NCBI GenBank assembly: GCA_037176885.1
Contig: JAWWNJ010000184.1
Coordinates: 344,894-408,893 of the forward strand
DNA from: Favolaschia claudopus
Lineage: Eukaryota; Basidiomycota; Agaricomycetes; Agaricales; Mycenaceae
Direction of reading: 5' to 3'
Length of the DNA: 64,000 nt
The first letter of the stretch is position 1. Each line of letters starts with the position of its first letter. The translations under genes were made by a program, and so were the position numbers. Shown one piece after another: positions 22,677 to 32,808 of the stretch. Below the pieces are notes generated by a model, which was not told where the DNA came from, made no database searches, and was given only the letters and a program-made list of their open reading frames with translations.

Positions 22677-23364
22677 CACTAAGTGGACAAAAAAAATGTC
22701 CGATCGGTTTTTGGTCAATATCTCGCTGCCAAGGGGTATGTTCATCATCAAATGACTTGTGAGAATGAAGGAGAGGCGAAAGTCGATTTTTGGGTACAAT
22801 GGGTACATCAATATTGGCTGATCCGAAATCAAACAAGCCGGAAGACGATTTAGCCATATTTTCAACTTGACTGGGGATGTTTTCTGGAGCAATCTGTGAA
22901 TATAGAGTGAGAGATGGAACAAAATGGAGTAATGTTCTCGGTCAAACCATGTAAAAATATTCAGCCGTTAAGCCACTATAGGCTGAACAAAAGTGTCATT
23001 TTCATCAAATTTCGGCAGATTCCGGTCAAAATGGCCGAAAATGGCCAATTTGCGGTCGATGTAGCACATTTCTGCCTGTATATTTTTGCATGGTTTAACT
23101 TGGAGAGATACTGAGAGCATCCCGAGCCTTAGTTTGAGCAAACTGGCGGGGCCAATAAAGATCATTTGGGCAAGTTGAAAATTCGCGGGTTGGGGATTCT
23201 GGCCGGCTTGATGGCGGATCAAAATCGTCTGCCAACCAAAATGGACAGAAAGAATTCCCTTTGACCGTAAAACCCACACTACATGTTATTTGAGGTCAAA
23301 AGGTGCTATCATTGTCGAGAACGGCACCGAATATCGATCGGACATTTTTTTTGTCCACTTAGTG
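22677..23364. mobile_element. TA-type MITE, 688 bp, splitting the Helitron CC motif
   Basis: Perfect 30-bp inverted repeats begin CACTAAGTGGACAAAAAAAA on both arms and are flanked by TA (22675-22676 and 23365-23366). Removing the element with one TA rejoins CCLSG to KVKLPDVRE in frame, so it inserted into a then-open gene. The interior has no long open frame. This is a Tc1/mariner-type non-autonomous element. Confidence 0.9.
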
Positions 23365-24130
23365 TAAAGTGAAGCTGCCTGATGTGCGAGAGCCTCCTAG
23401 AGAACTTCAGCAATTATTCAACGGTGAAAGCCTTCACTCAAAGCACTTCTTAGAATGTATCCGCCGATACAATGCTGCTTTTGATTAGCATCTGTAGGGG
23501 CAAAACTTGATCACTCAATCGAGGGTGGAGGTCCTTATGTTTACAAAATTCAGGGAATGCTCTACCACAATGTTGGTGCTTTGCAACCGGAGGTGGGCCA
23601 AGAACCCACTTATGCACAACTGTATTTCTATTCATCAGAGGAGGCAAATGCTGCAAGGATGCGCCGCAATGCACCCCAACCAAATAGCCGCATGGCTGGC
23701 CTCAAACAAGAAGTGATGGGGATTCTGAATGGTGTCTTACAGGAACATAGTCAGTATGTTCAGGCTTTCAAGACAGCATTTGAGCGAATCAAGGAACAGG
23801 AGCGGAACCATCCCAAGGTTAGATCAGAAATATTTACAAATATTCAACTTGAGCCGGGTACAGATCATCGGCGCTACAATGCCCCTACAACAAATGAGGT
23901 GGCTGTAATTCTGCCTGGAGATGGCTCTCTTCCAGTGGATCATCGGGACCTAATTGTTCAAGCCAGATTGGTTTGTCACAGTAACTGCCAATCCACGTTG
24001 GACAGAAGTTGAAGCAAGCTTACTTCCTGGCCAAGCACCTGCTGACAGGCCTGATTTGATTGCACGTGTCTTCGGGGAAAAGATACGGATGCTGTTGGAG
24101 TCTATCAAGAATGGTGAATTTGGTGCATAT

Positions 24131-24200
24131 GCTGGAGTGGTTTGGACTAATTGGAATGGTTTGGACTATAGAATTATTCTATAGTCCAAACCACTCCAGC
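24131..24200. repeat. 70-bp palindrome inserted just before the HUH motif
   Basis: GCTGGAGTGGTTTGGACTA at the left is mirrored by TAGTCCAAACCACTCCAGC at the right. A near-perfect inner palindrome around 24160-24190 repeats the same GGTTTGGACTATAGA block. It replaces the segment normally joining GEFGAYAG to QKRGLPHIH in Helitron Rep proteins. It is probably a very short foldback element or a duplicated hairpin end of one. Confidence 0.7.
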
Positions 24201-24721
24201 AAAAGCGTGGCCTTCCACATATCCACATTTTAATTTTTAATAAGCCAAACCATCGAGTCAGGAATCCGGAGGATGTGGACCGTGTAGTCTGGGCTCAGAT
24301 TCCTGACAAAACAAAATATCCCAAACTTTATGCTTTGGTGACCAGTCTGATGGTCCACCGACCCTGTGGCAATGACAATCCTAATGCCCCCTGTATGAGA
24401 GATGGAAAATGTTCAAAAGGATATTCAAAGCCATTCCAGGAAGAGACACGACTAGCTGAGGATGGATATGCAATTTATGCAAGACCACAAAATGGTGTAA
24501 CTTTTATTGACAAGGGTCAGACTATAGATAACCGCTGGATTGTTCCTTATAATCCCAGGTAAGAAGAAGCTTATACTTTCACCCACAGTCTGAATTAATA
24601 TGGTGTGTGAATTCTTTGCAGAGCACTTCTGGAATATGGCTGTCATATGAATGTTGAATGCTGCATTTCTATCAAGGCAACAAAATATATCCACAAATAT
24701 GTCTTTAAAGGTCATGACCGC

Positions 24722-25154
24722 CAAGGGGCACCCATCCTTAAAATCTTGGACACAGGGTCGGAAACCTGACTTAAGACTCGGCCGACCCCCACCCCCCATA
24801 CGTAAGTGTTACATAAGCCCCAAAACGGGTAATTCCCATCAAAAACTGAGAAAATTTGTCCAAGTTTTGCCGTGATTTGGACTGTACCAGCACACTTCCG
24901 GGACACTTTGGTGCTCAAACGTGTTATCCCACACAATTTTGCCTCTCAGCTGGCCAAAAGTTGCCGTTCGGGTCTGGTCGTGGGACACCCAATATATTAT
25001 GTAATCAAATATTTTCTGTTACTTTTTCTTTGACCTTCGGAAACGCGTTTTTTAGACCGATCGGAGACTGGGTCGGAAAAGTGAAATAAGATACTTCAGA
25101 CCCCCCACCCCCCTCCAACCCCGTGTCTCGGGTTTTGCCGGTGGGTGCCCCTTG
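24722..25154. mobile_element. hAT-type MITE, 433 bp, in the Helitron Rep gene
   Basis: The arms start CAAGGGGCACCCA and are flanked by the perfect 8-bp repeat ATGACCGC (24714-24721 and 25155-25162). Removing the element with one copy of the duplication rejoins KGHDR to STLTVEQQND in frame. The interior is non-coding and has runs of C. An 8-bp duplication with CA...TG ends fits hAT mobilisation. Confidence 0.88.
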
Positions 25155-25689
25155 ATGACCGCAGTACCCTCACAGTTGAGCAACAAAATGATGAAATCAA
25201 ATTACATCTGGACAGTCGTTATATTTCAGCTCCTGAGGCCACTTGGCGACTTCTTCGATACAAATTGCATGAGGAGAAGCCTACAGTTGTTCGTCTCCAA
25301 CTTCATCTTCCAAACGAGCAGAGTGTAGTCTTCAACCAGAATGATGATCCCGAGACTGTGCTCAACAGAGGAGCTACAAAGGACGATACCTTCACTGCAT
25401 TTTTCAAAGCCTGTGCCAAGAATCTTCCCAAGGCCAGAGAGTCTCTATACCAGGAGTTTCCACAGCATTTTGTATGGAACAAACCTGATACCAAGTGGAC
25501 AGAAAGAAAAAAACAATTTGCCATTGGGAGAATGTTCTTTGCTGGCCCTTCTGCTGGGGAACGGTTCTATCTTCGGACGTTGTTGACTGTTGTACGACGT
25601 CCAACCTCATTTGAGCACCTTCGTACAGTTAATAATGTTGTTTACCCAACCTTCCAAGAAGCATGTCTGGCTCTTGGATTGTTAGAAGA

Positions 25690-25725
25690 CTAGCAGTTAC
25701 CCGTGCTACGCTACGGCGTGATCGG
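25690..25725 (-). mobile_element. Helitron 3' terminus (minus-strand element)
   Basis: On the minus strand the sequence reads CCGTAGCGTAGCACGGG, a short hairpin with CCGT/ACGG stem, then TAACTGCTAG followed by T. A hairpin closely followed by CTAG before T is the standard Helitron 3' end. The same block occurs at 58775 and 60335. It abuts the truncated Rep gene of the plus-strand Helitron, so this element inserted into that one or its remains. Its 5' end was not found. The minus-strand Tnp2-like gene lies inside it. Confidence 0.8.
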
Positions 25726-25895
25726 GGTACAAAGAAAAGCTTGACTGTTCTTCTTGACACCCAGCAATAGCTTCAAGAATTCGTGCTCTGAGTACTCTTG
25801 ACTGTGCTTGGGAGCATTGGCTGTATCTAGCATTATACGATGAAGCTGCAGGAGATCTGTTTAGCGACATTGATCTACGTTGAATCAAGTCCTTA

Positions 25896-28788
25896 CCAGG
25901 CCGTCCAAAGTTGCAGAACGATGGAACTCTCGCATCATGGAGACTTCAAGTCGACCCTGGGCCCAATTATTGCTATTCACATTCTTCAGGACTTTGTTCA
26001 GGCGCTCGCTGAGAAAAGCCCAAAAGCTGTACAACGTTCCGAAGTCGCGAACTTGGTCCGGAATATGAACTGCCCAGTGGTGATTCGGTTTCATGGCATC
26101 TCGACCGTATAACTGATGGAATATGAACCCTATATAACGAAACGAGAAGTGAAAGCTCGCACAGTTGCAAAGTTCAATAAATATTCTCGGAGCAGGTTCT
26201 CCGATTTATCCAAAGCTAAAATTTTGATCGCGCTGCCGACCATAATTTTCAAGGTATTTGCAAATCGGAGGAAGTTAATGTCTTCATGCTCTTGCATTGG
26301 TGGAACAGGAGCAGCCGGTTGAACTGGTGCCGGACCTTTATTTTTTGACCTTGACCGCTGCCATGCCTTTTGTTTCTTCTCGTATGCAGGGAAGACCTCT
26401 GTTTGATATTTGTTAAGTTGGGTTTGAAACCGACTGGTTGATCTTTGCAACCAGTCGTTCCAAACAACTGGAATCTTGGAAACTTGAGACTGTTGTAATG
26501 ACGGATGTAGTAACACTTACAATTATGGCCCACGGTCCAGTCACCGCAAATTTATATTCGTCCGCAGTGAGAGAACCTCCAGCTGGCTCGCCGACACGGC
26601 GAGGAACATGTCCAGCCTAAGATGGTGCTTCGAACTAAGGATTGTCAGGATAGTCTTTCAAGACTCACGAATTAGATAACGCACGCTCTGTAAGAAATCA
26701 TGAATCATGTTCAGCTCTCGTTCCGTCCCCGCTTCTGTATTTCCGCGCAGTGTCTTCGTCTGAATCCAACGAGTATACCATTGCGTTTTAGCTATACCTG
26801 TGCTCAGAGTTAGCTTCGAATTGAAAACAAAAATTGAGCCGACCAAGAAGTAGGTTGTGCATAGGGTCAACAATTGTGTAGCGGATCAGATCAAAATAGT
26901 TCAACCGCGCAAACTCTGTCCATCTCACTCCGTGTGTTGCGAAAAAGTCTGCTTTATCTTCATCCGGTAGGTCTCGGTATTCAAAGCACAGTTTTCTATG
27001 CTCTTCGCCGTTTCGTTTAGGGAATTCTACATTTAGAATATAACTCGATACAAAACATTGATAGCAGTGTTCGTACCATTTCTGAGTGACTTGTCAGTGA
27101 ATAATTCGTCTCGAGAAACAAAGCACTTCGTGCAAGGGGCATTGTTATGGCTATGATCCGCAAAACCGCACAGTTTACAGAGGGCCGGGTGATCTGCAAT
27201 AATTGCAACGAGCGCAACCCGAACACGTATTCCTACGAAAGACATCAAAAGTTACAGACTTGGATCGTGAAGTAGCCCACCATTGGGATGATCAGGGCTT
27301 TCAATGAGAATTCCGTGTTCATAGAGCTCTATCAAATCGTCTACAATGGTCTTGAGATAATTTTGCAACTGTTCAGCGGTTGGCTCGCGTGGACCGGGTG
27401 TCATACCGCAGAGAATTGTGTTCTCAGCGCGATATCTAGATGAAGATTCAGTTAGACAGCGAATGAGACAGACTTTCATTACCGCAGCGACGTGGTGAGA
27501 TTCTGAATAGTCAACGAAATCACGCCGGATGAATGACTTGATCCATAGCTGCTTCGCTTCCGTCCAAACCTGTGATGTTCGGATTATTATTACAGGCAGA
27601 TTAACTTGGTTTTCAAGGAGGTTATCACGTACCAGTCCAAGCTAAGAGTGACTCCAACTCGAATTTCGTCCTCTGCTGACGGCCCATGAAAGAACAGCTC
27701 GTCATCCGCCCCTTTGAGGGTTTTCCAGACCTCGCCGTCCTGCATGCATCGCAGCTCACCCGGAACCTGAACTCGAGTTTTCCAAGAACTCATTGCACTG
27801 AGCATTCCCGGGCGCTTGAGGAACTCGACCAAGCCTCTTGATGGTAACTGTATCGGTGAAACCATGATTGGTTTCGGAGCTCTGACCTTTGGTTTAGAAC
27901 TCGAGCTCGAAGCAGGAGGTGGTTGAGGTGCGGAAGTCTCAGGCTCCGAATCCGAATCCGAATTGCCCGCGCTGTCCGAATCATTCGACTCTCTGCCAAT
28001 GGTGTTGACAGTCTCGAATAAAGCCCCGTCACAAGCATCACAGCGGGCACTGGTAGCAATATTGGTCTCAAAGAGACGATGACAGTTGAAACAGATAGGA
28101 TGAATCAAAAATTTGTCGCTAATTTCGAGATTAGAAAACGCCGTAGTCAACGTTGTGGGCATCGTGAGCGGAGCTTGATTGTTCGTAGATAGAAGTTTTT
28201 CCATCACGAACTTGAGACAGCGCAAAATGAGTGCACAGGCAGAGAAGCTGACTTGATACCGAGTATGAAGAGTGCCGACAAGATACAACAGTCCACGAAT
28301 GAACCAGAGCGGGTGGAGTTTGGATCGGAGGACCAACGCTGCTGGGAGATCGACGGATTTTGCCTTTGCTGCTTGTTGTTCTGCCAGCGGATGGGCATCC
28401 GGAGCTTGGACGGTAACATTAACTCTTGTATGCAACCCACTAGAAACCACAATAAATGAGAAATCGTCGATACCATTGAATTTTGACTCACTTGTCTTGA
28501 TCACCGTCTGTATCCGAGCTATCCTGCTCCGCATCGCCGACATTTCCGCCACCTGTCGAACTAGGGTGGAAATTGTCAGAGATATCTCAAGATTAAAGAC
28601 GCGACTTGCGGTATCGCAGTTTGGAAACTATGGTGACGTGCCCCCCGCCCACGACTGCTTGCACGAAGGGAGACAGCCGAAGCAGGTGTTCGCTGTGTGG
28701 CCCTTGCACGTCCACGGGACGCGACGGCGGATGGCACAGCAGGCACGGAAGGGAGATTCGGAGGGTTAGTGGAAGGTTTTCTTGACAT
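25896..28788 (-). pseudogene. Tnp2-like transposase-domain gene, about ten exons, one nonsense codon
   Basis: Starting with MSRKPST at 28788, short GT-AG introns link exons that read through the landmarks of the mushroom Tnp2-like family. These are GELRCMQDGEVWKTL, VGVTLSLDW, KRSSYGSSHSSGV, RAENTILCGMTPGPREPT, RIRVRVALVAIIAD (spliced across an intron), CTKCF, HGVRWTEFARLNYFDL, TIVDPMHNLLLG, GEPAGGSLTADEYKFAVTGPWA, KPNHHWAVHIPDQVRDFG and NSNNWAQGRLEVSMMREF. An acidic Ser/Asp stretch lies near the N-terminal third. I see one in-frame TAG, at about 26617, just before AGHVPRRVGEP. Coding similarity ends at 25896, and the remaining 200 bases run to a Helitron 3' end, which cuts off the C-terminus. 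The family is related to CACTA transposases, and CACTA-type ends are not seen. It was probably captured by the Helitron. Confidence 0.8.
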
Positions 28789-30794
28789 CGAGGTAAAGGC
28801 AGGTCGATTGGATTTTGTGTGGCTTCGCCCGACACATTTATATGGTTCTGAACTGAATTTGTAGCCTCAAATGGTCAGCGCACAGGCAATGCATTGACGG
28901 AAGGGAATACAGTCCCAAGATACTGAACTGCACGGGTGTCGCGAATAAACTGAATGAAATTTGAAAACGTCATCCCGGATGGAAGTTTGGAAGAGCACAA
29001 CAGCCGCTTCAGGTTAACGATGGTGGTGAAGGTGTATTATAGTCAATATAGAGGCGGCTTGAGGTAAGTTGGGTGCTAGCCACAAAAATAAAGAGAATAT
29101 TGATTGGCGGCAAGTTGTGTCTTCAATCTGATTGATGTCCTCCTCCAACTATCAGGCGTAGGCAGTTGCCTTCGATAGAATGTGGTTCGAAGAAACAGTA
29201 TTGAATTTAAATCAAGTCTCACACCACGCTCTGGAAGGTATAGCAACTGAATAGTAGCCCTTCGTCACATCCGACATTCAGCCCTTGCCCAAGTTGCGGT
29301 GTGCGAGTCTGCTTGCTGGGTAGAGACGGACATGAGAGGGTGACATCTTCGGCCCCTCGAGGGCTTGGGTGCCGCCCGGGATGGTGCGTCTTGGGGACGG
29401 GATGAGCGCGAACAGCAAAGAACGTGCGAAACAGCCAAACGTGTGATGATATTGTGACTCGATTGTGACACATGACATCACACATCACTTGGCTGGTATC
29501 CCACAGCAATTGACGGCCATCCCAACACAGAAACCACACGAATTATGGTTTAATTGTGTGAGTCCATCGAATACACACCTTGACGAACCTCGCAAGGGGT
29601 CGTGGAGGCGAAACTGTATCTAGGTTCGTCGAGGTCTCTCGCTGAACCCCCTCTGCGAGACACCCTCTGAATGCAGTGCTTGCTGGTGACCCCCGCTTAG
29701 CTTAGCCGAGGTAACCACCGGCATACTGTACACGATGCTACTCTCTCGTGATCGGAGAACCGAGGGGGGCATGATGGAGGAGTGGTCTATCATGCGGCGT
29801 TTCAACACGTCAGCTGCTGGCGGAGTTTTTGGGCAGCAGTTCGAACCCCCCACCCCCCGGCGAGAAAACACTTTTGACACTCACCGGCTTCCCCACCACC
29901 GATTTTCCGGCATTGGTGATCGTTGATCCGACTTTGTCACTGCCAGTCCACTTCCATCAACAGTCTCACTTCCCACCATCATCCGAGCCTCGGATCACAG
30001 CAGGCAATCACCCGGCGGCCAGCACATTCCAGTTTCACAGTATTTGCGGTCATACTCAAACCTGCTCGGGCTTTGCCCACCCGGGCCGCAGTTTATCCCA
30101 GTGGAGGTTGCCTGGGAGTTTTAATGGGGGCCACCAAAAAGACCTGTCACATCACTGCACTGTGCCGAAAAAGGGAATTCTATCAGTCTGGGTCCAGATC
30201 AGGTGATGGGGAACAAGGGAAGTTTGCTGTGGCGTCGGCCGGCAGGAAGCCAGATTACGCATCCATCAAGATGGAATGATTTACAGGACCTGGGAATTAC
30301 CCACTACTTCATTGTGGCATTGCCACAGGACTGGGTTGCGATCACTCAGTCATGTGTTAGAGTCTGCTTACATCTCGAGACAGAATATGGAATATGCGTT
30401 AGTAAAAATAGTTGACAGTTTGTATCTCTATCATATGCCGTAGGCACACCGGAGAATAAACAGGATTCTAAAAAAAAAAAAAATCGGAGAACCGAGTCCG
30501 AGGACTCCGAGTATCCGCCAGCACACTGCCAGCACGAAGGCGGCGATTGCCGATGTGTGGGAAATTCTTGATTGGGGGAGCTTGCTCCCCCCTTTTGTCT
30601 GAGGTTCCCGAAAAGTGGATGGCTGTGCAATGTGCCTACTCTCCCACGGGTACGCCATCAATACGTGATGTTAAACAGAGCCTTAGAGACAAGTGGCCTA
30701 CTGTACAGCGGCGCAATCAGGGGAAAGTGCAATAAAGAAATACTCTCAGCCAAGGGCTCGCATCAATAGGAAATTACTCCCGACTCTCGAAGAA
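28789..30794. other. 2 kb without a recognised gene
   Basis: Open frames here are short and motif-free. An A-rich run lies at about 30472-30483. The segment 30520-30580 is nearly identical, in inverted orientation, to 43272-43326, which marks a small dispersed repeat. The upstream part may contain the promoter of the Tnp2-like gene. I found no matching Helitron 5' end. Confidence 0.4.
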
Positions 30795-31725
30795 ACCACA
30801 AAGGCAGGAATATGGTTGCCGCCAAAACTTCATGACCAGTCCCAATTTTGCTCAAAATCCTTCGGGATTCGAGATTTAGCAAGAACTAGGGTATGGTTTA
30901 TAGGTGAAATTTTTGTTTCAGAGGAATCGGAGGTACTCCTAACTTAGGGTTACAAAACACGAAATTTGAACAGGGAAAAACCAAAATTGTGTGTACTAAA
31001 CTCGCGAGTTTGAGGCAGGTAAGATAGAGAGCGTGGGATCCCCGCACCATTATGTCAGCATCACACTGTGACATTATCACGCTCGACGTCGAGGGCTTAT
31101 AGCACGATGCTAAGGTCCAGATTGGGAATTTTGCCTAATACAAGTCTTAGATAGAGGTTCAATGAAGGGTTCTTATTGGGCTGATTTGCCAAAATGTCCC
31201 TTAATCTTTTGCTATATGACCCACAAAAACTTCAAACCACTTTTTTTTCTGAGTGTTTCTATTGTGGTTTTCTCACCAAACGGGACACTTTCCAAAAATC
31301 TCGGAGGAAAATTTGGCCAGTACAGCCACAGGATAGTCATCTCGGCACGCTTCGGCAGCTCGCTTAAGGGTGGGACCTGTCAACCTGTTCTGCGCGATGG
31401 GTGACAGGACCTCCCTTGCAGTGTGGAAGGTGGTTTTCAAAGCGAAAACCAAAATTTCAGAGCAGACACAGCGAGAATGTCTACTGAGTCTGTAGGTCAG
31501 CCCTTCCGCAGGCAGGAAAGAACGTGAAACTTTTTACGCGACTGGGGATTTGGCCGTGGGAACGATTAATAAGCGTTACATAACGTGCTTAAGTAAGGTG
31601 CGGGGATCCCACGCTCTCTATCTTAATCAAGTCTTTCTCTGCCATTCTGCCTCTGCAACCCCGGACTCCTTCTTCCGGACCCCACAGTGAAAGTGAAATA
31701 TCCTCAAGAAATCGGCAATGGCCAG
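30795..31725. repeat. Dispersed repeat unit, copy 1, split by a TA element
   Basis: Together 30800-31021 and 31624-31725 match 45468-45750 in reverse orientation. Shared blocks include TTTTGAGCAAAATTGGGACT, ACTCGCGAGTTTGAGGCAGG and GCAACCCCGGACTCCTTCTT. A more diverged copy lies at about 44085-44250. The unit has no coding potential that I recognise. Its boundaries are approximate. Confidence 0.65.
31022..31623. mobile_element. TA-type element, 602 bp, with its empty site also present in the window
   Basis: The arms begin AGATAGAGAGCGTGGGATCC, about 27 bp and perfect, flanked by TA (31020-31021 and 31624-31625). The paralogous repeat at about 45536-45545 reads straight through GAGGCAGG-TA-ATCAAGTC without it. 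That gives the pre-insertion site and confirms both the boundaries and the TA target. Confidence 0.9.
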
Positions 31726-31969
31726 GCGACATTGATGCTGTTGCACAGCCACCGGTCCGAGTGATCCGCAATCAAAAGCACGAAATTGCCGTGCAAAACA
31801 CGGAAAACCGATTTTTCGAAGTTTTGCTCCAGTACGTTTGTAGATTACCTTCTTGCAATGCTATTTACACAATCCCAGGATGTCTCAATGAAAACTGACG
31901 TGACAGTATCAATTACCAAATTGGGACTGCGACTTGTCACGAAGCTCGGTCCGCAACCATACAAGCCCC

Positions 31970-32275
31970 CTGTCATCCGTGCCTGCATGCATCACCTCAA
32001 TGGGCGGATTATTATTGGCGGAAAGAAGTCTGAGAAGGGAGTGAGGGTAAAATTGGCAGATGTGCGTAATATGTTCCCTCTCTGGCTATGTATATGCTCA
32101 TGTAAAATAGATCTTTGGCATATACCGTGGTGTCAGCTATCTCATGACGCGCTCCGGTGGCACTTGGGACGAAGATTTCGGCGCAAATGTCATCACCCAG
32201 ACTGAGCAGGATGTCTGGGAAGGAGTAATCCTTGCCCGCCCGGAATGTATGGCGGTCAAAGTGATGTTTCAATCA
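31970..32275 (+). pseudogene. Possible Myb/SANT-like domain remnant
   Basis: Across two frames the plus strand encodes RACMHHLNGRIIIGGKK and later MTRSGGTWDEDFGANVI followed by VWEGVILARPE. This pattern, SG-x-W-D-x-G-A-N then W and a hydrophobic-P element, resembles the end of the Myb/SANT-like DNA-binding domain found with PIF/Harbinger-type transposons in fungi. The fragment is too short and broken for certainty. No transposase neighbour is visible. Confidence 0.3.
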
Positions 32276-32649
32276 AAACCCGATATATCACGGTTTTGCG
32301 AGTATATAGTGCGAATTGGTGGAAAAATATCCCAGGTGGGGAGAAACCGATATCTGTGGCGAGGTGAGATATAGAAAGTCGGAGGTCAGATATATAAAGT
32401 TGAAGTTTGGATATATCTCGGAGACAAAATATATAGAAAGTGAGGCTCACAAGGAAAATATATCGCAACTTGGGCAAGAGAAAGATGTTGTCGATATCGT
32501 CGTTGGGAGGCTGTGCTAACCCTAATGATCGCTGTAGTTCTGCGGCGTGACTGTGTAACATGGACCGGTCCTCCGAGCCATTATGCTGTAACCTCCATAT
32601 AAGGCTTTCCAATAAGCTTTAGCGGGCAACTCGAAATGACGGAGTCAAG

Positions 32650-32808
32650 CCGTCGGCCACAGTCTCAGGCAAACGACAGCAGACACCTTTGTTTAAATAA
32701 GGAACAAGCCAAACAATCAGCTCATTTTCTCTCTCTTCTCTCGTCTCTCTCTCACTCTTTGAAAAGCTCCTACCTCTGACACTCATTTGGCCTATCTTCT
32801 CTCATCTC
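32650..32808 (+). promoter_or_regulatory. Likely promoter and CT-rich leader of the 32.8-kb gene
   Basis: A TATA-like TTTAAATAA lies at 32692-32700, about 110 bases before the ATG. It is followed by a long CT-rich stretch (TCTCTCTTCTCTCGTCTCTC) of the kind often seen near fungal transcription starts. The spacing supports translation from 32809. Confidence 0.5.

Larger units (their letters stand above)
21780..25689 (+). pseudogene. Helitron Rep (HUH nuclease) gene with multiple insertions, helicase missing
   Basis: The pieces, read past the insertions, give a continuous Helitron replication-initiator N-terminal half. A Gln/Pro-rich leader is followed by CPYCKALHWKAERL, LPDVREPPREL, FLECIRRYNAAF, GGGPYVYKIQGMLYHNVGAL and DWFVTVTANPRW. 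The HUH block is GLPHIHILIF and the Tyr block is KYIHKYVFKG; both hallmark motifs are present. One GT-AG intron (about 24559-24621) interrupts it. Frame is lost once near 23970. Four insertions lie inside: 21831-22029, 22677-23364, 24131-24200 and 24722-25154. The last recognisable residues (LALGLLED) abut the 3' end of another Helitron at 25690, and the helicase domain never appears. Rep would nick and rejoin element ends during rolling-circle transposition. This copy is dead. Confidence 0.88.
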
